From DASVTU01 sp036387415 (lineage in GTDB: Bacteria > Acidobacteriota > Blastocatellia > Pyrinomonadales > Pyrinomonadaceae): DNA of 64,000 nt. Under the pieces are notes generated by a model. That model saw only the letters and a list, made by a program, of their open reading frames with translations, searched no databases and was not told the origin of the DNA. A program made the position numbers and the translations under genes. The stretch is taken from assembly GCA_036387415.1 (NCBI GenBank), contig DASVTU010000039.1, forward strand, positions 1,116,001-1,180,000, read 5' to 3'. The stretch's first letter is position 1. The number at the start of each line of letters is the position of its first letter. Below are positions 1 to 8,058 of the stretch, in pieces.

Positions 1-578
1 CCGTAGACATATAAAGGATTGTATGTTTTACCCGGAGCCTCGGCCACTGCGAGCGCGGCGGCATGTGCAAACTGATTGCATGAACCGACGACGAAGGTCT
101 GGAAAGAGCACTTGGGATTGAGCGAGAGTTCGAGCGGCTCAATATCGACAAACGTGGTCGCGCCCGGCGTCAGGCCATCTGATTCAGCCGCTTCGAGGAG
201 CGAAAAGAGGCTCGAACCGTTGCCCTTCTTGGTGTCAATGCTGGTTGTTTCGTCTTTGGTGAAGTCGTCGGCTTCCGAATCGTCCTGGTCGGAATTGGCG
301 TTTGCCGATTGCGCCTCATCCTCTGCTACCTTCCAGTCAACTTGATAAGAGTTGAGATTCAATTCCTCCAGAGAGGCATCGAGGACATCAGAATAGTTGG
401 TACTCACCCAGTCCTTAACCACTTGATTAGGCGCGCGCAGATGTAGGACGTGGCCTGACTCGTCGCAACCGTCAAAATGGATAGGACGAATCCATGTGTC
501 GAAACTCTGTCGGTTAAGACGTTTTTCGACGGCGTGGAGGATATTGTCCCAGAGTCTATTCTCAATAACTGTGCTCAT
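1..578 (-). CDS. dnaA: DnaA, chromosomal replication initiator (3' end outside window)
   Basis: DnaA binds origin DnaA boxes and opens the origin as an ATP-bound oligomer. The complement starts at the ATG of 576-578 and stays open to the window edge (192 codons). Residues 1-85 form the helicase-interacting N-terminal domain, beginning MSTVIENRLWDNILHAVEKR. An acidic, Ser/Asp-rich linker follows. The AAA+ entry is unmistakable (FQTFVVGSCNQFAHAAALAV, then KTYNPLYVYG). The window ends just before Walker A, so the ATPase and DNA-binding domains cannot be seen. It is divergent from rpmH across a DnaA-box-rich spacer, the usual origin arrangement. Confidence 0.96.
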   Translation of the reverse strand, partial: MSTVIENRLWDNILHAVEKRLNRQSFDTWIRPIHFDGCDESGHVLHLRAPNQVVKDWVSTNYSDVLDASLEELNLNSYQVDWKVAEDEAQSANANSDQDDSEADDFTKDETTSIDTKKGNGSSLFSLLEAAESDGLTPGATTFVDIEPLELSLNPKCSFQTFVVGSCNQFAHAAALAVAEAPGKTYNPLYVY

Positions 579-739
579 GGTTCACGTCCATTCTCAAGAT
601 GGATTTTGACAAAAATTGAGCCGATGACAGAAATGACCTAAAAGAATACAATCCGGCTTCGCGCTCGGCTCAAGCTATGCTTTGACCGACAGCGCGGAAC
701 TGTTGCAAAAAAACTCTTTCGGCCTCATTTCCGCTCTCG

Positions 740-975
740 CTCGAAAGAGTTTTCCACAGCTTTTTCCACAGCCCTGTGGAAAACTCTGAGAACTTAAAGT
801 GAAGCTTTAAGTATTTCATTATCAACTATTTACAGGTGTTGCTCGCATGAGAAACGGGCGCGAGACTAGCATACGGAGCCGACGGATGCAAGAGAAATCC
901 ACAGCCTCCGAGAAGAAATTTTTTATCCCCGACAAGAGCTATATTTTTCCGCATTTTTTAATTGGATAATTCACG
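740..975. other. oriC: Putative chromosomal origin (oriC) between dnaA and rpmH
   Basis: The 579-1267 spacer holds no convincing gene. Three close DnaA boxes of the form TTTTCCACA lie at 750-758, 762-770 and, inverted, 775-783. A weaker box, AAATCCACA, is at 895-903. AT-rich DNA follows at 784-850 and again at 910-975, suitable as an unwinding element. A perfect 8-bp inverted repeat (ACTTAAAG / CTTTAAGT, 792-799 and 805-812) sits in the first AT-rich stretch. Location beside dnaA and close to parAB supports an origin; function is inferred from motifs and position. Confidence 0.7.
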
Positions 976-1215
976 CTTGTTATCTGTTTGTACGATTTCA
1001 AGGCAGGAATTTCAGACCATTTCGACGCGAAAAAATCCTCCATCAGACGAATTCGAGCTTTCTCGTCAGACAATTTTGGCCTTCGGGAATCATTTCGGCG
1101 GATGTCGCCGTGAGGGTTGCTTGGAACTCGTCGTGCTTGGTGGTGGGTCTGTTTGGCGTGAGTGGAAAAAGAGCTTGGCGGGTTGCGAAAAAGCGCGCGA
1201 ATGGCGCGTGGTTTC

Positions 1216-1244
1216 TTGACAGAACTCGTACTGAAAGTTAGTCT
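1216..1244 (+). promoter_or_regulatory. Candidate sigma-70 promoter for rpmH-rnpA
   Basis: A perfect -35 TTGACA (1216-1221) is followed after 17 bases by a weak -10 TAGTCT (1239-1244). This would give a leader of about 27 bases before rpmH. A purine-rich ribosome site, GAGGAGAG (1259-1266), follows. The -10 matches only half of consensus. Confidence 0.45.
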
Positions 1245-1267
1245 TGACGTTTTCGTTTGAGGAGAGA

Positions 1268-1813
1268 ATGACTGACTATGCCAAAGCGCACATTTCAACC
1301 GAACAATCGTCGCCGCGCCAAGACACACGGATTTCGCGCACGGATGGCGACCAAGAGTGGTCGTCTGGTGCTGAAGCGTCGCCGCGCCAAGGGGCGCAAA
1401 CGCCTCACTCCGGCGCATTACTAAAACAGAACGAGGCATTTCCACACGATGCCCGACTGCGAAACTCTGCGGAGTTTCGCGTCGTTTATGAACAGGGCAG
1501 GCGTTTCGACGGGCGTTTGATGACCGTCTTTGCACGTCCCAACGACCTCGGACGCCAACGTCTCGGCATCACGGCTTCCAAGAAAGTGTCGCGCCGCGCG
1601 GTGGATAGGAATCGCCTGAAGCGTCTGCTGCGCGAGGCGTTTCGTTTGAGCGGCGAGATGCTGGACGGCTTACAGGGGAAGTACGATTGGGTGCTCAACC
1701 CGCGTCGTTCCCTTCTCGGCGCGAAACTCGCGGCTCCGCTCAAGGAGTTTCGGGAGATTGTGGAGCGCGTACGGATGGCCGAGGGTAGTCCCGTCGAAGG
1801 CGGGCAAGACTGA
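1268..1813 (+). CDS. rnpA: Ribonuclease P protein component, N-terminally extended over rpmH
   Basis: RnpA assists the catalytic RNA in removing 5' leaders from pre-tRNA. The conserved domain spans about residues 60-165 and includes FRVVYEQGRRF, the RNR signature block (SRRAVDRNRLKRLLREAFRL) and a C-terminal helix. Upstream of it, no in-frame ATG, GTG or TTG occurs after the ATG at 1268 until inside the conserved domain. The frame stays open through all of rpmH. The simplest reading is initiation at 1268 beside GAGGAG, giving 181 residues with a roughly 55-residue extension, like the overlapping rnpA/rpmH of Thermus. A rare start such as CTG near the domain boundary is the alternative. yidD begins three bases after the stop. 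Confidence 0.85.
   Translation: MTDYAKAHISTEQSSPRQDTRISRTDGDQEWSSGAEASPRQGAQTPHSGALLKQNEAFPHDARLRNSAEFRVVYEQGRRFDGRLMTVFARPNDLGRQRLGITASKKVSRRAVDRNRLKRLLREAFRLSGEMLDGLQGKYDWVLNPRRSLLGAKLAAPLKEFREIVERVRMAEGSPVEGGQD
1278..1424 (+). CDS. rpmH: 50S ribosomal protein L34 (bL34)
   Basis: This 48-residue basic protein of the large ribosomal subunit begins MPKRTFQPNNRRRAKTHGFR and ends KRLTPAHY. It contains the family-typical RTFQPN, HGFRARM and RRRAKGRKRLT stretches at normal length. The start ATG lies 13 bases after GGAG (1261-1264), a long spacing. The gene is unusual in lying entirely within the longer rnpA reading frame, one frame over. It is upstream of the conserved part of rnpA in the usual rpmH-rnpA-yidD-yidC order. 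Confidence 0.97.
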   Translation: MPKRTFQPNNRRRAKTHGFRARMATKSGRLVLKRRRAKGRKRLTPAHY

Positions 1814-1816
1814 GCC

Positions 1817-2026
1817 ATGAAAATCGTCATACTGGCTTTGTTGAGGTTTTATAAAGTGGCTGTTTCGCCGCTTCTGCCGCCCTCCTGTCGCTTTGTTCCG
1901 ACCTGTTCAGAGTACGCGCGCGAAGCGGTCGAGCGATACGGAGCGGCGCGCGGAGCGTGGCAGGGCGTGCGCCGCATCGCACGTTGTCATCCGTTTCATC
2001 CCGGCGGCTACGACCCGGTTAAATGA
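1817..2026 (+). CDS. yidD: YidD, membrane protein insertion efficiency factor
   Basis: This 69-residue protein has the YidD pattern: an N-terminal amphipathic helix (ALLRFYKVAVSPLLPPSCRF), the CRFVPTCSEYA motif with two conserved cysteines, and the C-terminal RCHPFHPGGYDPVK. YidD acts at the inner face of the cytoplasmic membrane beside YidC. The gene follows rnpA by three bases and precedes yidC, the canonical order. The family is short, so nothing appears missing. Confidence 0.95.
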   Translation: MKIVILALLRFYKVAVSPLLPPSCRFVPTCSEYAREAVERYGAARGAWQGVRRIARCHPFHPGGYDPVK

Positions 2027-2104
2027 CGTTTTGGCGAGCGTCGTGGCGTTGGACGACAACAACGGTTTCTCTGTCCGCGTCGGCTGGCAAATTTTCAAAA
2101 CTAC

Positions 2105-3994
2105 ATGGAACAGAAGCGTTTTCTACTTGCCCTTATACTCTCGGCGGCGATTCTTTTCGGTTGGGAGTTTCTGATTCGTCGAACCTCTCCGCCACCCGTT
2201 GCGCCGCCCGACAATGCCAACACCGCGCAACAAAATCCTTCCGTCTCTCCGACACCAACGACATCTACTGCGCCGCAATCTAACGAACAAGTTTCGCAGT
2301 CTCCATCTAATGAAGGCGCGGCTCTCTCAGCCGATGATGTGCCGCAACGCGTCTTGACGATTGAGAGCCCGCTCTATCGCGTGCAACTCGATAGTCGCGG
2401 CGCGTTGGCGACGAGTTGGATTATCAAGAGCAACAAAGACACTGGCCGCCCGCTCTATTCGATTGCCGGAACCAAAGACAACCAGCAACCCCTCGAATTG
2501 ATTTCACAGAAGTCTCTGAAGGAAGAACCGCGTCAAGCGCCTCTGCGTCTGGCAACAGGCGACGACGGAATCGACGCCGTTCTCGTTTCGAGGAATTACA
2601 GAATCAACGGCGTCGAAGCCGAAGGCGGCGAGGCACGCGTCGAACTCAAGCCCGGCGAATCACGACGCATCGAATTCATCATGAACGATGCTTCCACGGG
2701 ACTCGATGTGGTCAAGAGTCTGACCTTCTCGGCGGATAGTTACAGCGTCGATTTAGAGACGAGCGTGGCGCGCAGCGGCCAGAAGTTTTCCGACATCAAA
2801 CTCGCCATCGGGCCGAGCATCGGCGATCAAGGCGTACCACACTACACCTTCTATTCCGTCGCACCGGAAGGCGTCTACGCGCTCGCCAACGGCGAGACGG
2901 CGCGCCCCTTTGCTGTCAACATACACAAGGATGAGAAGACGCCCGACCGTCTCAGGGTTGATGGCGCGGTTAGTTGGGCGGGCGTCGGCGATACATACTT
3001 TGCGATGGTCGCCGTGCCTTCGAGACCGATGGATGGACTCGAATATCGCACGTCGAAATACGAGCACGAATTCAAGGGAACAAAGGAAGACCGTTTTCTC
3101 ATCACAGGGTTCGTCGATATTCCCGCCGACGGGTCGAAGACGCGTCTCTACGTCGGCCCCAAAGACCACTATCTGCTCGACAATGCGAGCAAGGATGTGA
3201 GCGCGGCGGTCGGTCGTGACGTTGACCTCGGAGGACTGATTGACTATGGCTGGTTCAGCACCGTCTCGCGTCCTCTCGCCGTGCCGATTCTCTGGTCAAT
3301 CAAGCGACTCTTCACGCTCACGGGCAGCTACGGCATCGCCATCATCCTCTTCACGATTATCATCTATTCGCTTTTCTTTCCGCTCAAGTGGCGTTCGTCG
3401 AAGTCGATGAAGAAGGCGCAGAAACTCGCGCCGCGCATGAAGGAATTGCAGCAAAAAATCAAGGATTTACAGGACAAAACGAAGGGTAAGCCGAACGAAG
3501 CGAAACTCAAAGAGTTGCAGATGGAGCAACTGCGTCTGATGAAGGAAGGCAATCCGCTCGGCGGTTGTTTGCCGATTTTGATTCAGATGCCTTTTCTCTT
3601 TGCGCTCTTTCGTGCCATCACTATCTCGATAGATTTTCGCCAAGCATCGTTTCTCTGGATGCCTGACTTGTCGGCCTCCGACCCGTGGCATTTGCTTCCG
3701 TTCTTGATGGCGGGTTCGATGGTCGTGCTGCAACTCATCACGCCCGCGCCGTCGGCTGACCCGCTTCAACGAAAGATGATGGCGGTAGTCTTGCCCGTCA
3801 TGATGCTGTACATGATGTGGAGCGCGCCCGCAGGTCTACTCGTTTACTGGCTCGTCGGAAACATCGTCGGCTTCGGTCAACAGATGTTGATTAACCGTAT
3901 GATAAAATCCGACGACGAAGAACCACCGGAGATGAACAAGGCCGAGACGCGACCACCGAAGAAACTGAGTCCGGCAGGCGTCTCACAAGCCTGA
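2105..3994 (+). CDS. yidC: YidC membrane protein insertase
   Basis: YidC inserts membrane proteins alone or with SecYEG. At 629 residues it is the long Gram-negative form. It has a first transmembrane helix (about 6-24, FLLALILSAAILFGW), a large periplasmic beta-sandwich domain (about 75-385), and then the conserved core. The core includes YGIAIILFTIIIYSLFFPLKW, a charged cytoplasmic helical hairpin, GGCLPILIQMPFLFALFRAI, and the final helices with AGLLVYWLVGNIVGFGQQ. A Pro/Thr-rich linker joins helix one to the periplasmic domain. No clear ribosome site is visible. The following gene is khpB, as expected. Confidence 0.97.
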   Translation: MEQKRFLLALILSAAILFGWEFLIRRTSPPPVAPPDNANTAQQNPSVSPTPTTSTAPQSNEQVSQSPSNEGAALSADDVPQRVLTIESPLYRVQLDSRGALATSWIIKSNKDTGRPLYSIAGTKDNQQPLELISQKSLKEEPRQAPLRLATGDDGIDAVLVSRNYRINGVEAEGGEARVELKPGESRRIEFIMNDASTGLDVVKSLTFSADSYSVDLETSVARSGQKFSDIKLAIGPSIGDQGVPHYTFYSVAPEGVYALANGETARPFAVNIHKDEKTPDRLRVDGAVSWAGVGDTYFAMVAVPSRPMDGLEYRTSKYEHEFKGTKEDRFLITGFVDIPADGSKTRLYVGPKDHYLLDNASKDVSAAVGRDVDLGGLIDYGWFSTVSRPLAVPILWSIKRLFTLTGSYGIAIILFTIIIYSLFFPLKWRSSKSMKKAQKLAPRMKELQQKIKDLQDKTKGKPNEAKLKELQMEQLRLMKEGNPLGGCLPILIQMPFLFALFRAITISIDFRQASFLWMPDLSASDPWHLLPFLMAGSMVVLQLITPAPSADPLQRKMMAVVLPVMMLYMMWSAPAGLLVYWLVGNIVGFGQQMLINRMIKSDDEEPPEMNKAETRPPKKLSPAGVSQA

Positions 3995-4052
3995 ACGTTT
4001 CAGACACGACAACTCATCACGCGAGTTGCTCAGACATGGTTGGTGAAAACAG

Positions 4053-4520
4053 ATGAGCGAAGTTTTCAATCAAGCGCAGGACTTTCTCAACGACGTTTTT
4101 GAAAGCGCCGGATTCAATCTACGTGCGAAGGCCACTGCTTCCGAAGATGCGACCACCGTGCTCGACATCGACGGTTCTGACGCTGCGCTTCTTCGCAGCG
4201 AAGGCGGCGAACTCCTCGACGCGTTAGAGCACTTCGTCAATCAAATTTACGCGCGACAACTCCCGCAGGGCGAACGTCTCATCTGCGACGTGCACAGTTT
4301 TCGCGCGATGCGTGAAGCCGAACTGCGTGCGATGGCGCGTCATGCTGCCGAGCGCGTGCGTCAGTCGGGCGTGCCCTTCATCTTCGGTTCGATGACGGCT
4401 AACGAACGTCGTGTGATTCATCTCACGCTCGCAGAGGATGAACAACTGCATACCGAATCAATCGGCGAAGGCAATGCGCGCAGGCTCAAGGTTAGTCTGA
4501 AGTCGTCGCTTAAAAAGTAG
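4053..4520 (+). CDS. khpB: KhpB (Jag), KH and R3H domain RNA-binding protein
   Basis: This 155-residue cytoplasmic RNA-binding protein has a KH-like region at about residues 10-80 (LNDVFESAGFNLRAKATASE) and a C-terminal R3H domain near 90-150. The R3H part includes REAELRAMARHAAERVRQSG and the ANERRVIHLTLA core with the Arg-x3-His spacing. The N-terminal Jag_N domain of longer homologues is absent. Its position between yidC and mnmE is the usual one. Known KhpB proteins affect cell division and small-RNA biology; the exact role here is not readable from sequence. Confidence 0.88.
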   Translation: MSEVFNQAQDFLNDVFESAGFNLRAKATASEDATTVLDIDGSDAALLRSEGGELLDALEHFVNQIYARQLPQGERLICDVHSFRAMREAELRAMARHAAERVRQSGVPFIFGSMTANERRVIHLTLAEDEQLHTESIGEGNARRLKVSLKSSLKK

Positions 4521-4608
4521 AAGAAATCATTTTCGGGATTGCGCCGTTCTCTCTTTGAACGCGCAATCTTTTTCTTTTCACCCTTACACATTTTCTTTCG
4601 CGCGTGCA

Positions 4609-5979
4609 GTGTCAACAACCGATACCATTGTGGCTCTTTCGACGCCGCCCGGACGTAGCGGCATCGGCGTCATTCGTCTGAGCGGCGCACGCTCTCTCGA
4701 ACTCACACGCGCTCTCGTCTGCGACGAACATTTCACACCCGCCTCGCACCACGCCACGCTCAAAACTATCTACGACACCGAAAGCCTCGACGCGCTCGAC
4801 CGTGCGCTCGTCACTTACTTCAAAGCACCGCGTTCGTTCACGGGCGAGGATGTTGTCGAACTGAGTTGCCACGGCTCGCCCACGTTGCTCTTGCATGTCG
4901 TAGATGCACTCTTGCATCTCGGCGCACGCGCCGCCGACGCGGGCGAGTTCACGCTCCGCGCGCTCTCAAATGGTCGTCTGAGTCTGAGCCAGGCGGAAGC
5001 CGTGCGCGATTTGATTGACGCGCAGACCGATGCGGCGGTGCGACAGGCCGCACGTCAACTCGGCGGCGAACTCGCCGCACGACTCCAACCCGTTAAAGAT
5101 TCGCTTGTCGAAATCATCGTGCCGCTCGAATCTTCTCTCGAATTTGTCGAAGACGATTTGCCGCCCGATGTTACGCACAGGGTCGCCGCGCTTCTCTCTC
5201 ACCTTACAGAACAACTCGAACAATTGGTTGCCACTTTCCGCACCGGACGCCTCTTGAGAGAGGGCTTGAAAGTCACTCTGGCGGGTCGTCCCAATGTTGG
5301 TAAGTCTAGTGTTTTCAATGGTTTGCTGTCTTTCGAGAGAGCCATTGTGACGGAGTTGCCGGGAACCACGCGTGATAGTTTAAGTGAATTGACAAGCATC
5401 GAAGGCATTCCGGTTTTGCTGACGGATACCGCCGGAGTGCGCGACGCGCAGGACAGAATCGAGCAACTCGGCATCGAACGGACGCAACGAGCCATCGTGG
5501 ATGCCGACCTCGTTGTCGTCGTGCTCGATGGCTCGCAACCTCTAAATGATGAAGATAAAAGGGTTTTGGCCGAAACCGCTCCGCGCCGTCATGTCGTCGC
5601 GTTGAATAAAAGCGATTTGGAGAACTTTGACGCTGCTGTGGTTAGTATTCCGAGCAATGGGACGCGGGTCGTGGCAATCTCTGCGAAGACCGGAGCGGGA
5701 CTAAAAGACCTCGCAACTGCTATACTTGAGCCGTTTACGTCGGCGCGCGAAACACATGAAACAGGTTTCCTAATAACCAACGCGCGCCATTACGACCTCT
5801 TGCGTCGCACGGTTGCGTCGCTCCGCGACTCCGAAAAGTTGCTGCGGGAGCGCGCGAGTGAGGAGTTATTGCTCGTCGGTTTGTACGATGCGTTGCGTTT
5901 TTTGGGCGAAATTACGGGAGAAACGACGCCCGACGATGTTTTGTCGCAGATTTTTGCGACCTTTTGCATAGGTAAGTAG
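4609..5979 (+). CDS. mnmE: MnmE, tRNA-modifying GTPase
   Basis: With MnmG, MnmE makes the 5-aminomethyl-type modification of uridine 34 in tRNA. The folate-binding N-domain begins TDTIVALSTPPGRSGIGVIR, a helical domain follows, and the G domain has GRPNVGKSSVFN (Walker A), a DTAG motif and NKSD. The protein ends CIGK, the family's C-terminal motif with the conserved cysteine. The GTG at 4609 is preferred because it gives the standard N-terminus and 456 residues. A longer frame from TTG at 4555 adds 18 atypical residues. The stop is two bases before mnmG, implying translational coupling. Confidence 0.95.
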   Translation: MSTTDTIVALSTPPGRSGIGVIRLSGARSLELTRALVCDEHFTPASHHATLKTIYDTESLDALDRALVTYFKAPRSFTGEDVVELSCHGSPTLLLHVVDALLHLGARAADAGEFTLRALSNGRLSLSQAEAVRDLIDAQTDAAVRQAARQLGGELAARLQPVKDSLVEIIVPLESSLEFVEDDLPPDVTHRVAALLSHLTEQLEQLVATFRTGRLLREGLKVTLAGRPNVGKSSVFNGLLSFERAIVTELPGTTRDSLSELTSIEGIPVLLTDTAGVRDAQDRIEQLGIERTQRAIVDADLVVVVLDGSQPLNDEDKRVLAETAPRRHVVALNKSDLENFDAAVVSIPSNGTRVVAISAKTGAGLKDLATAILEPFTSARETHETGFLITNARHYDLLRRTVASLRDSEKLLRERASEELLLVGLYDALRFLGEITGETTPDDVLSQIFATFCIGK

Positions 5980-5981
5980 CG

Positions 5982-7862
5982 ATGAAATTTGATGAATCAT
6001 TCGACGTGATTGTTATCGGCGCAGGGCACGCGGGATGCGAAGCGGCCTCTGCCGCCGCGCGTCTCGGTTCGCAGACGGCTCTTGTCACGCTCAGTCTGGA
6101 TTTAATCGGACAGATGTCCTGCAATCCGGCGGTCGGCGGCATCGCTAAAGGCCATCTGGTGCGCGAAGTTGACGCGCTCGGCGGCATCATGGGTCGCGTC
6201 ATCGACCGGACGGGCATCCAGTTTCGCTTGCTCAATCGCTCGCGCGGCCCCGCCGTGCAAGCGCCGCGTGCACAGGCCGACCGCGCGCTCTACCGCACAG
6301 AGATGCGCCACACGCTCGAAGCGACGCCCAATCTCCATCTGCGTCAAGGGCTTGTGGTTGATTTCATCATCGAAAAGGGTCGTGTCTGCGGCGTTGAACT
6401 ACAGGATTCGCGCCGTTTTCGCGCCGGAGCCGTGGTCATGGCTACCGGGACGTTTCTGAATGGACTAATTCACACAGGCCGACGCACCTACACGGCTGGA
6501 CGCGCGGGCGAACCCGCTTCCATTGAACTTGCAGAGAGCTTGAAGCGTCTGGGGTTTCCCGTGGGACGCCTCAAGACGGGCACACCACCGCGTCTCGACG
6601 GGCGCACGATTGACTGGGATGCCTTTGAGCCGCAACCGCCCGATGAAAAGCCCGTCCCCTTCTCTTTTTCGACCGAAAGCATCGAGCAACCGCAAATTAA
6701 CTGCTTTATCGGTTACACGACCGACAAATTGCATCAATCTATCCGTGAGAATCTGCATGAGTCGCCGCTCTATTCCGGCCAAATCAAGGGCGTGGGGCCT
6801 CGTTATTGTCCTTCGATTGAAGACAAAGTGGTCAAATTCCCTGATAAAACGCGTCACCAGCTTTTTCTCGAACCCGAAGGACACGATACCAACGAAGTCT
6901 ATCTCAACGGCTTCTCCACTTCTCTGCCGCCCGATTTGCAGCAAGACCTCGTACACCAGATTCCCGGCCTCGGCGAGACGCGAATTATCCGTCCCGGTTA
7001 TGCCATCGAGTACGATTTCGTAGACCCGCGCGAACTCACGCCGTTCCTGCAAACCACACGTTTTGAAGGACTTTTCTTTGCCGGACAGATAAACGGCACC
7101 ACTGGCTACGAGGAAGCAGCCTGTCAGGGCTTCGTCGCCGGAGTTAATGCCGCCTTGTTTGTACAGAAACGTGAGGGTTTCCGCCTTCGTCGTGAAGAGT
7201 CTTACATTGGCGTCCTTATCGACGACCTCATCACGCAAGGGGTTGACGAGCCTTATCGCATGTTTACTTCGCGCGCCGAATACCGTCTCGCGCTCCGCTA
7301 CGATTCCGCTGACGCGCGCCTCTCACCCTACGGGCGCGAACTCGGTCTCGTCGATGATTCCGACTGGGAAAACTTCAACCGACGCCGCGACCGCCTCGCC
7401 TCCCTTCGCACAACCCTCGAAGGTACGCGTTATAAACGCTCCGACGCGACCTACGCTTCCCTCGCACGCGTGCTCGGCGCAGACCTCGGAGATTCCATCT
7501 CGCTCGCGCAACTTGCTCAGCGACAAAGCGTTAACGCCGATTTGATTCGCCGTCTGCTGCCTCCCGATGTGCGTGTTTCAACCACTGCGAACGACCTCGA
7601 AACAGTTCTGGCCGATTTGCTCTATCACGGATATGTCAAAAATCAGCAATCGACCAACGAGCGTCTACACCAACACGACGGCCTTCGTGTCCCTGTAGAT
7701 TTTGAATTTCGCGGCATTAGCGGCCTCTCCAACGAAATGACCGAACGCCTCGAACGTTCACGACCGCAAACATTTGGACAGGCGCGACGCATCCCCGGCA
7801 TGACGCCCGCTGCCCTTTCGATTCTTCTCGTCAGTCTGAAAATGCGTCCTGCCGCAGCCTGA
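5982..7862 (+). CDS. mnmG: MnmG (GidA), FAD-dependent tRNA uridine-modifying enzyme
   Basis: This 626-residue FAD enzyme is the partner of MnmE. The N-terminal dinucleotide fold VIVIGAGHAGCEAA is followed by QMSCNPAVGGIAKGH. The GidA signatures RLKTGTPPRLDG and GQINGTTGYEEAACQG are intact, and the C-terminal helical domain ends normally. It directly follows mnmE. rsmG, often encoded next, is absent; a spacer with parS-like repeats leads to parA instead. Confidence 0.97.
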   Translation: MKFDESFDVIVIGAGHAGCEAASAAARLGSQTALVTLSLDLIGQMSCNPAVGGIAKGHLVREVDALGGIMGRVIDRTGIQFRLLNRSRGPAVQAPRAQADRALYRTEMRHTLEATPNLHLRQGLVVDFIIEKGRVCGVELQDSRRFRAGAVVMATGTFLNGLIHTGRRTYTAGRAGEPASIELAESLKRLGFPVGRLKTGTPPRLDGRTIDWDAFEPQPPDEKPVPFSFSTESIEQPQINCFIGYTTDKLHQSIRENLHESPLYSGQIKGVGPRYCPSIEDKVVKFPDKTRHQLFLEPEGHDTNEVYLNGFSTSLPPDLQQDLVHQIPGLGETRIIRPGYAIEYDFVDPRELTPFLQTTRFEGLFFAGQINGTTGYEEAACQGFVAGVNAALFVQKREGFRLRREESYIGVLIDDLITQGVDEPYRMFTSRAEYRLALRYDSADARLSPYGRELGLVDDSDWENFNRRRDRLASLRTTLEGTRYKRSDATYASLARVLGADLGDSISLAQLAQRQSVNADLIRRLLPPDVRVSTTANDLETVLADLLYHGYVKNQQSTNERLHQHDGLRVPVDFEFRGISGLSNEMTERLERSRPQTFGQARRIPGMTPAALSILLVSLKMRPAAA

Positions 7863-7869
7863 CCGCGAT

Positions 7870-7969
7870 GTTTCACGTTTCCCGCAGCCTCATCGTATGG
7901 GAAACGTGAAACACTCAATGGCCTTCTTCCATTAAAACCTATCATTTCGACGCCGGGACACGTGAAACG
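7870..7969. promoter_or_regulatory. parS: parS-like centromere half sites and inverted repeat upstream of parA
   Basis: A perfect 15-bp inverted repeat lies at 7870-7884 (TGTTTCACGTTTCCC) and 7900-7914 (GGGAAACGTGAAACA). Each arm carries one half of the canonical bacterial parS palindrome TGTTTCACGTGAAACA. A third element at 7954-7969 has the CACGTGAAAC right half, matching 11 of 16 consensus positions. Location just upstream of parA and near the origin fits parS. There is no T-run after the repeat, so it is a poor intrinsic terminator. A separate 12-bp palindrome, ACAATATATTGT (8001-8012), lies 46 bases before parA and could be an operator. Binding is inferred. Confidence 0.6.
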
Positions 7970-8058
7970 CGTCCGTGGTTGTGTAAAATTGTGGCGTGCA
8001 ACAATATATTGTGGTAGTTTACGTGGCGTTCGGAATGTGGTGTGGGTGAGGCTGATTA

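Noticed and set aside
962..1219. 85-codon ORF in the origin spacer
   Set aside because: It starts in AT-rich origin DNA without a ribosome site, and its sequence shows no motif; another ORF runs through the same region on the other strand.
7870..7914. Inverted repeat after mnmG as a terminator
   Set aside because: No T-run follows on either strand, whereas each arm matches a parS half site; a centromere-like role fits better.
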